From Duganella sp. 1224 (GTDB taxonomy: Bacteria; Pseudomonadota; Gammaproteobacteria; Burkholderiales; Burkholderiaceae_D), in assembly GCF_013408245.1 (NCBI RefSeq), contig NZ_JACBYS010000005.1, positions 248,001 through 312,000 on the forward strand: DNA of 64,000 bases, given 5' to 3'. Every line of letters starts with the position of its first letter. The stretch's first letter is position 1. Both the position numbers and the translations under genes were made by a program. Below are positions 27,025 to 34,783 of this stretch, in pieces. The notes under the pieces are model-generated. The model was given only the letters and a program-made list of their open reading frames with translations, made no database searches and had not been told where the DNA came from.

Positions 27025-27692
27025 ACTCGGGTGACTTGTTCCAGAATCCACTGCGCCGCTGGGGCAGGCACCGCGACGGCAAACGTCCGACGGTGCTGGT
27101 GAAGGAACTGCGCGAGCGCGACCGGCGCCGCATGCTGCGCCACTTTCTTGAACTGGAGGACAGCGACCGCCTGCTGCGCTTCGGCTCCATGCTGCCGGAT
27201 GAACAGGTCACCAGCTATGTGAACGGCATCGACTTCTCGCGCGACATGGTGTTTGGCGTGTACAACCGCGTGTTCCGGCTGGTGGCGGTCGGCCACCTGG
27301 CGTTTGCGCCGCGCGACGAATCGAGCACCGTCACCGACAAGGAACGGGTGGCGGAATTCGGCGTCTCGGTCAGCCGCTCGGCGCGCGGCATGGGCGTCGG
27401 CTCCCGGCTGTTCGAGCGCGCCGCCATCCACTGCCGCAACAACGACGTGGATACGCTGTACATGCACTGCCTGTCGTCCAACAAGACCATGATGCACATT
27501 GCGAAGAAGGCCGGCATGGAAATCCACCGCGAGTACGGCGAGGCGGACGCCTACCTCAAACTGCTGCCGGCTGATCCGGCCAGCGTGCTGCAGGAAGCGC
27601 TGCACGAGCAGTTCGCGGTGCTCGACTATACCTTCAAGGCCAATAAGCGCATCGCCGTCAAATGGCTGGGCCGTTTGATCGGCAAAAAATAA
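27021..27692 (+). CDS. GNAT-family N-acetyltransferase
   Basis: The 223-aa protein has the GNAT fold with the acetyl-CoA pyrophosphate-binding stretch RSARGMGVGSRLFERA and a following LYMHCLSSNKTMMHIAKKAG motif. The substrate is unknown; it may be a small molecule or a protein. It starts with GTG overlapping the cca stop (GTGA), so it is translationally coupled to cca. Confidence 0.87.
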   Translation: MNSGDLFQNPLRRWGRHRDGKRPTVLVKELRERDRRRMLRHFLELEDSDRLLRFGSMLPDEQVTSYVNGIDFSRDMVFGVYNRVFRLVAVGHLAFAPRDESSTVTDKERVAEFGVSVSRSARGMGVGSRLFERAAIHCRNNDVDTLYMHCLSSNKTMMHIAKKAGMEIHREYGEADAYLKLLPADPASVLQEALHEQFAVLDYTFKANKRIAVKWLGRLIGKK

Positions 27693-27770
27693 TTCCGATT
27701 TCTTAGAACCTTCGCCACGTTGGCCGGAATACACGGCCAGACTAGATGTGCAAGCAAAGGTTCACCTCCT

Positions 27771-28091
27771 GTGTGCTGGTTATCACCGCCTGATTGGCAG
27801 CGGCTATTGCTGCTGCTCGCGCTATCCCCCGTGCTGGAGGAGGTGGTGGTGCGCGCCGGCGTACAGGAATGGCTGATGCGGCGCGCGCCACAGGCGCGGG
27901 TGTGGCCGGTGCTGGCGTCGGCGCTGGTCTTCGGGCTGCTGCATGTGCGCGCCGGCTGGCCGCATGCGCTGGCGGTGACCGTGCCCGGGCTGGTGCTGGC
28001 CATGCTCTATCAGCGTACGCGCGACTGGCGCTGGTGCGCCTGCGCCCATGGCGCGATGAATGCCTTTGCCATCTCTGTCTGCGGTCTATAA
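27771..28091 (+). CDS. MrtJ-type intramembrane protease (CPBP/Rce1 family) of a JDVT-CTERM system
   Basis: The product is a short, about 106-aa, membrane protease with the three glutamic-type CPBP motifs: LEEVVVR (EExxxR), FGLLH (FxxxH) and HGAMN (HxxxN). Hydrophobic segments cover most of the chain. NCBI families describe such proteins (MrtJ) as dedicated to C-terminal JDVT-CTERM sorting tails, and the next gene encodes exactly such a tail. The start is uncertain: GTG at 27771 has AAAGG upstream, while TTG at 27720 would add 17 residues. The gene opens an operon that runs to dsbD. Confidence 0.72.
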   Translation: MCWLSPPDWQRLLLLLALSPVLEEVVVRAGVQEWLMRRAPQARVWPVLASALVFGLLHVRAGWPHALAVTVPGLVLAMLYQRTRDWRWCACAHGAMNAFAISVCGL

Positions 28092-28109
28092 CTTCAACTG
28101 GAGAATGGC

Positions 28110-30245
28110 ATGAATCGATTGATAGCGCGGGCGGCATTCGCCGTCCTGCTGCTTGGCCTGGCATGGCAGGCGGCGCAGGCGGCGGACGCCCTGAACGGCA
28201 AGAGCCTGTACCTGAACGGCCCGGTGGGCGGCGGCGCCACCTGCGCATCCTGCCACGGCCCCACGCCGGCCAACAATGTGAACGGCATCCTGGCAGCGGC
28301 CAACCAGCCGTCGGTGATCTCCAGCGCTTTCGCCGCCAACAAGGGCGGCATGGGTAGTCTGTTCAACGGCAAATTCTCGGCGTCCGAGATCGCCGATTTG
28401 GCGGCCTTCATCGGCAATCCGAACGTGACGGCCTCGCCGGCGGCCTCGCTGGCGCCGTCCACGCTGACCTTCAGCGGCGCCAACATCGGCCAGGCCAGCG
28501 CGCCGCTGTCCGCCACGCTGACCAACACCGGCAACGCCGCGCTGAACATCGGCACCATCGGCATCAGCGGCGCGGCGGCGGGCGACTTTGCGCTGGCCGG
28601 CGGCAGCTGCGCCAATGGCGCCGCGATCGCGGCCGGCGCCAACTGCACCGTGCAAGCCAGCTTCACGCCAACGGCCGCCGGCGCGCGCGCCGCCACGCTC
28701 ACCATCACCCACAACGCCACCGGCGGCAGCAGCACGGTGGCGCTGAACGGCACCGGCAATGCGACGCCGCAGGCGACGATCGCGCTGTCGGCCGCCAGCG
28801 TTGATCTCGGCAAGCTGCTGGTGGGGACGCCATCGGCGGTAGCGACCATCACCGTCGCCAATAGCGGCCAGGCGGCGCTGAACTTCAGCGGTATCGCCAT
28901 CGGCGGCGCCAATGCGTCGATCATCGCGCTTGGCGGCACTTGCGCGGTCGGCACGCCGGTGGCCGCAGGCGGCAGCTGCACGGTGACCGTGCAGGCCACG
29001 CCAGCCAGCGCCGGCGCCATTGCCGCCAGCCTGACGCTGACCTCCAACGCGGCCAATGCCGCCAGCGCCGGCGGCTCGGTGACGGTCAGCCTGACCGGCA
29101 GCGCCGCCACGCCGGCGCCCGCGCTGACGGCGACGCCGTCCGCCGTGGCGTTTGGCGCGCAGACCATCGGCACGGCGGCCGCCACGCAGACCGTCACGCT
29201 GGCCAACAGCGGCAATGTGGCGTTGAACATCGGCAGCATCGGTGTGACCGGTTCGCCGGCCGTGACGCTGAGCGCCAACACCTGCGGCAGCACGCTGGCC
29301 GTGGGTGCCAACTGCGTCGCCACCGTGCGCTTTGCGCCGACGGTGGAAGGCGCGGTGACGGCGTCGCTGGCGGTGGCGTCGAATGCGCCGGCGCTGCAAG
29401 TGGGTATTACCGGCACCGGCACCACGCAGGCAACGGCGCAGCCGGCGCTGTCGGAGACCGGCCCGATCGCGTTCGCCGATACGCAAGTCGGCAGCAGCGC
29501 CGACGCGCACACCACCACACTGAGCAACAGCGGCAATGCCGCGCTGAAGATCGCCACGCTGACGCTGGGTGGCACCAATCCGGGCGACTTCGTGGTCGGC
29601 GGCACCTGCGCGGCCAATGTGTCGGTCAGCTCCGGCGCCAGCTGCACCATTACCACCGCCTTCAAGCCGACGGCGGCCGGCGCCCGCAGCGCCGACCTGC
29701 TGCTGGTGACCGACGGCGGCGCACAGTTCCACCTGGCGCTGAACGGCAACGGCGTGGCGGTGGTGGTGACCGCGCCGTCGCTGAGCATCAGCCCGCAGAG
29801 CTTTGACTTTGGTTCGGTCGCCATCGGCGCCGCCGCGCCGACCCGCCGCTTCACGCTGACCAACAGCGGCGCCGCCGCCGTGACGCTGTCCGGCGCCACC
29901 TTCAGCGGCCCGTTCGCCGCCGTCGCCGACAGCACCGGCTGCGCCGCCTTCCCGTTCACGCTGCAGCCGGGCGCCGCGTGCGATCTGGTGGTCAGCTACA
30001 CGCCTGGCACCACGGGCGCCAGCAATGGCGGCGTCACGCTGGCCGCCGGCGGCACCACCTGGAACATCGCCTTGAGCGGACAGGGCGTGGCAGCGGCGCC
30101 GAATGCCGCGCCGTCGAATCGCGGTGGCGGCGGTTGCTCGGCCTCGCAGGACGTCACCGATCCGACGCTGACCGCGCTGCTGATCCTGTCCCTGATCGTT
30201 ATCGGCTGGCGTCATCGCCGCCGCAACTCTGGAGGTGCCAAATGA
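28110..30245 (+). CDS. Cytochrome c protein with choice-of-anchor D repeats and JDVT-CTERM tail
   Basis: The 711-aa exported protein has, in order: a signal peptide (MNRLIARAAFAVLLLGLAW); a class I cytochrome c domain with heme motif CASCH (Cys45, Cys48, His49) and a likely axial Met81; five Ig-like choice-of-anchor D repeats of about 100 residues, each with an LTNTGNAAL-type strand and a C-x(6-15)-C pair; and a tail of GGGGCS, DPTL, a hydrophobic span and RHRRR. That tail is the JDVT-CTERM pattern, expected to be processed by the upstream intramembrane protease. It is a plausible anchored electron carrier. RBS CTGGAGA precedes the ATG, and the stop overlaps tlpA. Confidence 0.85.
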   Translation: MNRLIARAAFAVLLLGLAWQAAQAADALNGKSLYLNGPVGGGATCASCHGPTPANNVNGILAAANQPSVISSAFAANKGGMGSLFNGKFSASEIADLAAFIGNPNVTASPAASLAPSTLTFSGANIGQASAPLSATLTNTGNAALNIGTIGISGAAAGDFALAGGSCANGAAIAAGANCTVQASFTPTAAGARAATLTITHNATGGSSTVALNGTGNATPQATIALSAASVDLGKLLVGTPSAVATITVANSGQAALNFSGIAIGGANASIIALGGTCAVGTPVAAGGSCTVTVQATPASAGAIAASLTLTSNAANAASAGGSVTVSLTGSAATPAPALTATPSAVAFGAQTIGTAAATQTVTLANSGNVALNIGSIGVTGSPAVTLSANTCGSTLAVGANCVATVRFAPTVEGAVTASLAVASNAPALQVGITGTGTTQATAQPALSETGPIAFADTQVGSSADAHTTTLSNSGNAALKIATLTLGGTNPGDFVVGGTCAANVSVSSGASCTITTAFKPTAAGARSADLLLVTDGGAQFHLALNGNGVAVVVTAPSLSISPQSFDFGSVAIGAAAPTRRFTLTNSGAAAVTLSGATFSGPFAAVADSTGCAAFPFTLQPGAACDLVVSYTPGTTGASNGGVTLAAGGTTWNIALSGQGVAAAPNAAPSNRGGGGCSASQDVTDPTLTALLILSLIVIGWRHRRRNSGGAK

Positions 30246-30730
30246 AACTGAAGATGATGATGCTGGCCGCCTTGCTGGCGGCATCCTCGGCCCAGGCGCT
30301 GGAGAAGGGCGCGCCCGCGCCGCAGTTCGACCTGCCGGGCCTGGATGGCGCGGTCAAGCTGGCCAAGCTGCAGGGCAAGGTGGTGTACGTGGACTTCTGG
30401 GCATCCTGGTGCGGCCCATGCCGCCAGTCCTTCCCATGGATGAACGAGATGCAGGCGCGCTATGGCGCCAAGGGCTTGCAGATCGTCGGCGTCAATGTCG
30501 ACGCCAAGACCGACGATGCACGCCAGTTCCTGGCCGCGACGCCGGCGCGCTTCGCCATCGCCTTCGATCCGCAGGGCGCCACGCCGCGCAGCTACGGCAT
30601 CAAGGGCATGCCGAGCAGCGTGCTGATTGGGCCGGATGGCAAGGTGCTGATGGAGCATTCGGGCTTCCGCGAGGCTGACCGCGCGGAGCTGGAAAGCAGG
30701 ATCCAATCCGCGCTGGGAGGCGTCAAATGA
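30242..30730 (+). CDS. TlpA-like periplasmic thioredoxin
   Basis: The 162-aa protein has a signal peptide (MKLKMMMLAALLAASSAQA) and a thioredoxin fold with WCGPC (Cys57, Cys60), the AhpC/TSA-like block VNVDAKTDD and the cis-proline in KGMPSSVLIG. It belongs to the TlpA/ResA reductant group used to keep heme-binding or metal-binding cysteines reduced in the periplasm. Both ends overlap neighbours as ATGA. The cytochrome upstream and DsbD downstream make apocytochrome reduction a likely job. Confidence 0.9.
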   Translation: MKLKMMMLAALLAASSAQALEKGAPAPQFDLPGLDGAVKLAKLQGKVVYVDFWASWCGPCRQSFPWMNEMQARYGAKGLQIVGVNVDAKTDDARQFLAATPARFAIAFDPQGATPRSYGIKGMPSSVLIGPDGKVLMEHSGFREADRAELESRIQSALGGVK

Positions 30731-30942
30731 GGGCCATGCTGACCTTGGCCTTGGTGGCCGCGCTGAGCGGCTGCGCCGCCATCGGCAACGTGCAGCCGTG
30801 GGAGAAGGGTACGCTGGCGCGTAGCGAAATGACCTTCAAGGACGGCACGCTGTTCAACCGCTACGACGACCATATCTACACCAGCCGCGAAGCCTCCTCC
30901 GGCGGCGCCGGCGTGGGTGGCGGTGGTTGCGGCTGCAATTAA
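30727..30942 (+). CDS. DUF4266 lipoprotein
   Basis: The 71-aa lipoprotein has the lipobox LSGC (Cys16) and the DUF4266 body (VQPWEKGTLARSEMTF and the block DDHIYTSREASSGG). It ends in a Gly/Cys tail, GVGGGGCGCN, whose two cysteines could bind a cofactor or metal. DUF4266 genes are commonly next to DUF3570, as here. Its function is unknown. It overlaps the tlpA stop by 4 bp. Confidence 0.85.
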   Translation: MRAMLTLALVAALSGCAAIGNVQPWEKGTLARSEMTFKDGTLFNRYDDHIYTSREASSGGAGVGGGGCGCN

Positions 30943-30951
30943 GGGCGACCC

Positions 30952-32082
30952 ATGACGATCAACAAAGAAAGCGGCATGGCCGCATCCATCCTGTCGGCGG
31001 CGCTGATGCTGCCGGGTGTGCAGGCGCACGCCGAAGCGCCGCCGACCAACGGCGTGATCAGCGTCGGTTATCTCGACTACCGCGACAGCCAGTCGGGCCT
31101 GGACCGCATCCGCGTGCATGCGCCGTCGGTGTCCATCATGGCGCCGGTGGCGGGGGTGTGGAGCGTCAGCGGCTCGCTGGTGCGGGATGACGTCTCCGGC
31201 GCGTCGCCGCGCTATCACACGGCGGTGTCGGGCGCCTCGCGCATGAGCGATGACCGCAAGGCCGGCGACGTGGCGCTGACCCGTTACCTGGACCGTGGCA
31301 GCGTGACGGTCGGCGCGGCGTATTCGACCGAGCATGATTACGTGTCGCGCGCGCTGTCGCTGCAGGGCAGCTACGAGAGCGAGGACCGCAACACCACCTG
31401 GACCGCCGGCATTGGCCATGCCGATGACAAGATCGATCCGGTCAACCGCATCGTCACCAATGAACGCAAGCGCACCACCAACGTCCTGCTGGGCGTAACG
31501 CAGGTGCTGACGGTGAACGACGTGGCGCAGCTGACGTTCGGTTACGACGACGGCAGCGGCTATTTCTCCGATCCCTACAAGGCCTTCGACAACCGCCCGC
31601 GCAGCCGCTACGAAACCACGCTGCTGGCGCGCTGGAACCACCACTTCGCGTCCACTGACGGCACCTCGCGGCTGACGTACCGCTACTACCGCGACAGCTT
31701 CGGCATTCGTGGCCACACGCTCGGCGCCGAGTACGTGCAGCCGCTGTCCGGCGGTTGGACGCTGACGCCGGAGGTCCGGCTGTACACGCAAAGCGCCGCC
31801 AGTTTTTATTATGACCCGGTGTACGACAGCAAGCTTGGTGCGCCCTTCCCGCCGGGGTACAACGGCACCGGCTATATGTCGGCCGACCAGCGCTTGTCCG
31901 GCTTTGGCGCGGTCACCCTGGGACTGAAGGCCAGCAAACAGATCGATAAATTGTGGTCGGTGGACGCCAAGGTGTCCGCCTACCAGCAGCGCGGCAGCTG
32001 GCGCCTGTTCCATCAGGGCAGTCCGGGACTGGACGCGTTGCGCGCGCAAACCATCCAGATAGCGATTAACCGCCAATGGTAG
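30952..32082 (+). CDS. DUF3570 outer-membrane protein with flavinylation-like motif
   Basis: The 376-aa protein has a weak signal peptide ending HAEA and a long beta-barrel pattern with tyrosine-rich strands, ending INRQW with a terminal aromatic. Near the N-terminus lie DDVSGAS (Asp79 to Ser85) and a second SGAS at 93-96. The first fits the ApbE consensus DxxSGA(S/T), in which the last residue receives FMN. The gene directly precedes and overlaps apbE. The known DUF3570 family has no assigned function; FMN attachment is an inference. Confidence 0.82.
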   Translation: MTINKESGMAASILSAALMLPGVQAHAEAPPTNGVISVGYLDYRDSQSGLDRIRVHAPSVSIMAPVAGVWSVSGSLVRDDVSGASPRYHTAVSGASRMSDDRKAGDVALTRYLDRGSVTVGAAYSTEHDYVSRALSLQGSYESEDRNTTWTAGIGHADDKIDPVNRIVTNERKRTTNVLLGVTQVLTVNDVAQLTFGYDDGSGYFSDPYKAFDNRPRSRYETTLLARWNHHFASTDGTSRLTYRYYRDSFGIRGHTLGAEYVQPLSGGWTLTPEVRLYTQSAASFYYDPVYDSKLGAPFPPGYNGTGYMSADQRLSGFGAVTLGLKASKQIDKLWSVDAKVSAYQQRGSWRLFHQGSPGLDALRAQTIQIAINRQW

Positions 32083-32975
32083 ACGCCATCCACCGCATGT
32101 TGTTCGACGCCATGGGCAGCCGTTGCGAGATCCGGCTGGCCGCGCCGGACGGCGACAGCGCGCAGCAGCTGATGCATCGCGCGGTGGATGAAGTGCGCCG
32201 CATCGAGCACAAATATTCGCGCTACCGGGCGGACAGCATCGTTTCCCGCATCAACGCCGCCGCCGGCAGCAAGGCAGTGTCGGTCGACAGCGAGACGGCC
32301 GATCTGTTCGGCTACGCGGCGGCGCTGCACGGCGCCAGCGGCGGTTTGTTTGACATCACGTCCGGCGTGCTGCGCAAGGCCTGGGATTTCCGCCAGCCGC
32401 GCGTACCGGCGGCGGAGGTGCTGGAACCCTTGCTGGCGCTGGTGGGCTGGCATCACGTGGAGTGCGGCGTGTTCGACGTGTATCTGCGGCGTGCCGGCAT
32501 GGAGATCGACTTCGGCGGTTTCGGCAAGGAGTATGCGGCCGACCGCGCGGCCACGCTGCTGGCGGAAGCCGGCGTGCGGCACGGCTATGTGAACCTGGGG
32601 GGCGACATGCGCTTCATCGGCCCGCGCATGGATGGCAGGCCGTGGGCCATCGGCATTCAGGACCCGCGTGATCCGGAGGGCGTGCTGGCGACGATCAATG
32701 TCAGCGAGGGCGCGCTGGCCACCAGCGGCGACTACGAGCGCTTTTTTGAACTGGATGGGCAGCGCTATTGCCACATTCTCGATCCGCGCGATGGTATGCC
32801 GGTGCGCTACTGGCGCTCGGTCAGCGTGCTGGCGCCGGTGGCGGTGGCGGCCGGCAGCTGTTCCACCATCACCATGCTGAAGCAGCGCGACGGGCTGGAT
32901 TTTCTCAATGCGTCCGACATGGCTTATCTGGCCGTGAATGACGAAGGGCAGATGTTGTATAGGGATCTGATATGA
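32076..32975 (+). CDS. apbE: ApbE-family FAD:protein FMN transferase
   Basis: The 299-aa enzyme is expected to move FMN from FAD onto a Ser/Thr of a target protein. Family blocks are present: KYSRYRADSIVSRIN, DFGGFGKEYAAD (residues 135-146), NLGGD and ATSGDYERFF followed by HILDPRDG. Two features are odd. There is no signal peptide, whereas most ApbE proteins are periplasmic. The usual metal-binding Asp in the C-terminal ADALAT-type motif is replaced: APVAVAAGSCST has Gly260 there, with Thr264 kept. It overlaps the DUF3570 gene by 7 bp and dsbD by 4 bp. Confidence 0.88.
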   Translation: MVDAIHRMLFDAMGSRCEIRLAAPDGDSAQQLMHRAVDEVRRIEHKYSRYRADSIVSRINAAAGSKAVSVDSETADLFGYAAALHGASGGLFDITSGVLRKAWDFRQPRVPAAEVLEPLLALVGWHHVECGVFDVYLRRAGMEIDFGGFGKEYAADRAATLLAEAGVRHGYVNLGGDMRFIGPRMDGRPWAIGIQDPRDPEGVLATINVSEGALATSGDYERFFELDGQRYCHILDPRDGMPVRYWRSVSVLAPVAVAAGSCSTITMLKQRDGLDFLNASDMAYLAVNDEGQMLYRDLI

Positions 32976-34783
32976 ACAAGTGGATGAAGGCCTTCATGGC
33001 GTTACTGCTGGTGTTGTGTGGCGCATGGTCGCGCGCGGCGGATTTTCTTGAGCCGGAGCAGGCGTTTCAGCTGCGGGGCGAATTGGTGGATGCGCACACG
33101 GTGCGGCTGACGTGGACTATCGCGCCGGAGTATCACCTGTACCGCGATCGTTTGAGCTTTAACGGCGGCGTGGGCCTGCCCAAGCTGCCGGACGGGCTGC
33201 GCAAATTCGACACCAATTTCAACAAGGAGATGGAGACTTACCAGAACAAGCTGGTGGTCGATCTGCCGGTGACGGCCAGTGCGCCGTTCACGCTGCAGGT
33301 GGGCTATCAGGGCTGCGCGGACGCGGGACTGTGCTACTCGCCGGCGTCGCAAGGCTATCACGTTGATCCGGACGTGCCGGGCAAGCTAAAGACCGTCGAT
33401 GACGCTGCGTCCGCGCTGCCGCCAGCGCCGCCCGCCGCTGCTGCTGCCGCCGCCGCGCCTACCACAGCGGCGCCGCCGGAAGACGACAGCTCGCTGGCCC
33501 AGCGCACGCTGCAAAGTGGCAGCGCGTGGCGCATCGGCCTGGCCTTCCTGGCCTTCGGCCTGCTGCTGTCGTTCACGCCATGCGTGCTGCCGATGGTGCC
33601 CATCCTGTCATCGATCATCGTCGGCGAAGGCGCGGTGTCGCGTGGACGCGGCTTTTCGCTGGCACTGGCCTATTCGCTGGGCATGGCGCTGGTCTACACC
33701 TCGCTCGGCGTGGCGGCCGGGCTGGCGGGCGAAGGCCTGGCTGGCGCGCTGCAAAAGCCTTGGGTGCTGCTGACCTTTGGCGCGCTGCTGGTGCTGCTGG
33801 CGCTGTCGATGTTCGACGTCTACCAGCTGCAGCTACCGGGCGGCCTGCAAAGCCGTCTCAGTGAACGGAGCAACGGCATCAGCGGCGGCCGTTTTGCCGG
33901 CGTGTTCGTGATGGGCGCCTTGTCGGCGCTGATCGTCGGCCCGTGCGTGGCCGGCCCCCTGGCCGGCGCGCTGCTCTACATCAGCCAGACGCGCAACGTC
34001 TGGACCGGCGGCTGGGCGTTGTTCTCGATGGCGGCTGGCATGAGCGTGCCGCTGCTGCTGACCGGCGTCTCGGCCGGCAGCCTGCTGCCGCGCGCAGGCG
34101 CCTGGATGAACAACGTGAAAAAAATCTTCGGCCTGCTGTTGATCGCCGTGGCCATCTGGATGGTGTCGCCGGTGTTCAGCGTCACCGTCAATATGGCGAT
34201 GTGGGGCATGTTCGCGCTGCTGTGCGCCGTCTTCCTGCACGTGTTCGAGCCGTTGCAGAAAGGCGCCGCGCTGCGCGCCTATGTCGGCAAGACGCTGGGC
34301 CTGGCCTGCCTGCTGGTGGGCCTGTTCGAGCTGACCGGCGCCGCCAGCGCCGGGCGCGACGTGCTGCAGCCGCTGGGTCACCTGAGCATCGCCCGCGCCG
34401 ACAAGCCGGCGGCGGGCGAGGGTGGCGAGGTGCACTTCAGCCGCATCAAGACCGCCGCCGAACTGGATCAGGTGCTGGCCAGCAGCGGCACGCCGGTGAT
34501 GCTGGACTTCTACGCCGACTGGTGCGTGTCCTGCAAAGAGATGGAACGCTTCACGTTCTCGAAGCCGGAAGTGGCGGGCAAGCTGAAACAAGTGAAGCTG
34601 ATCCAGGTCGACGTCACCGCCAACAACGCCGACGACAAGGCGCTGATGAAGCGTTTCGGCCTGTTCGGCCCACCGGGCATCATCCTGTTCAATGACGGCA
34701 AGGAGGTGCCGGACAGCCGCGTGATCGGCTTCCTCGCGGCCGAGCCGTTTGTCCAGCACCTGGCGCGCAACTTTGCGATCTAA
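32972..34783 (+). CDS. dsbD: DsbD, cytoplasm-to-periplasm thiol reductase
   Basis: The 603-aa inner-membrane protein carries electrons from thioredoxin to periplasmic partners. It has a signal peptide, an N-terminal alpha domain with Cys115 and Cys121 (CADAGLC), an Ala/Pro linker, an eight-helix membrane domain with Cys204 (FTPCVLP) and Cys325 (GPCVAGP), and a thioredoxin-like gamma domain with CVSC (518-521). It is the last gene of the operon, overlaps apbE (ATGA) and converges on the PHP gene with a 4-bp overlap. It probably feeds the TlpA protein of the same operon. Confidence 0.95.
   Translation: MNKWMKAFMALLLVLCGAWSRAADFLEPEQAFQLRGELVDAHTVRLTWTIAPEYHLYRDRLSFNGGVGLPKLPDGLRKFDTNFNKEMETYQNKLVVDLPVTASAPFTLQVGYQGCADAGLCYSPASQGYHVDPDVPGKLKTVDDAASALPPAPPAAAAAAAAPTTAAPPEDDSSLAQRTLQSGSAWRIGLAFLAFGLLLSFTPCVLPMVPILSSIIVGEGAVSRGRGFSLALAYSLGMALVYTSLGVAAGLAGEGLAGALQKPWVLLTFGALLVLLALSMFDVYQLQLPGGLQSRLSERSNGISGGRFAGVFVMGALSALIVGPCVAGPLAGALLYISQTRNVWTGGWALFSMAAGMSVPLLLTGVSAGSLLPRAGAWMNNVKKIFGLLLIAVAIWMVSPVFSVTVNMAMWGMFALLCAVFLHVFEPLQKGAALRAYVGKTLGLACLLVGLFELTGAASAGRDVLQPLGHLSIARADKPAAGEGGEVHFSRIKTAAELDQVLASSGTPVMLDFYADWCVSCKEMERFTFSKPEVAGKLKQVKLIQVDVTANNADDKALMKRFGLFGPPGIILFNDGKEVPDSRVIGFLAAEPFVQHLARNFAI

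Noticed and set aside
28440-30090. Regularly spaced similar DNA segments that could suggest a tandem repeat or CRISPR-like array
   Set aside because: They are the coding sequence of five diverged Ig-like protein repeats, not identical direct repeats with spacers.
28086-30284. Long minus-strand frames opposite the cytochrome/JDVT-CTERM gene
   Set aside because: Repetitive, low-complexity translation mirrors the choice-of-anchor repeats on the plus strand; no start signals or domains.
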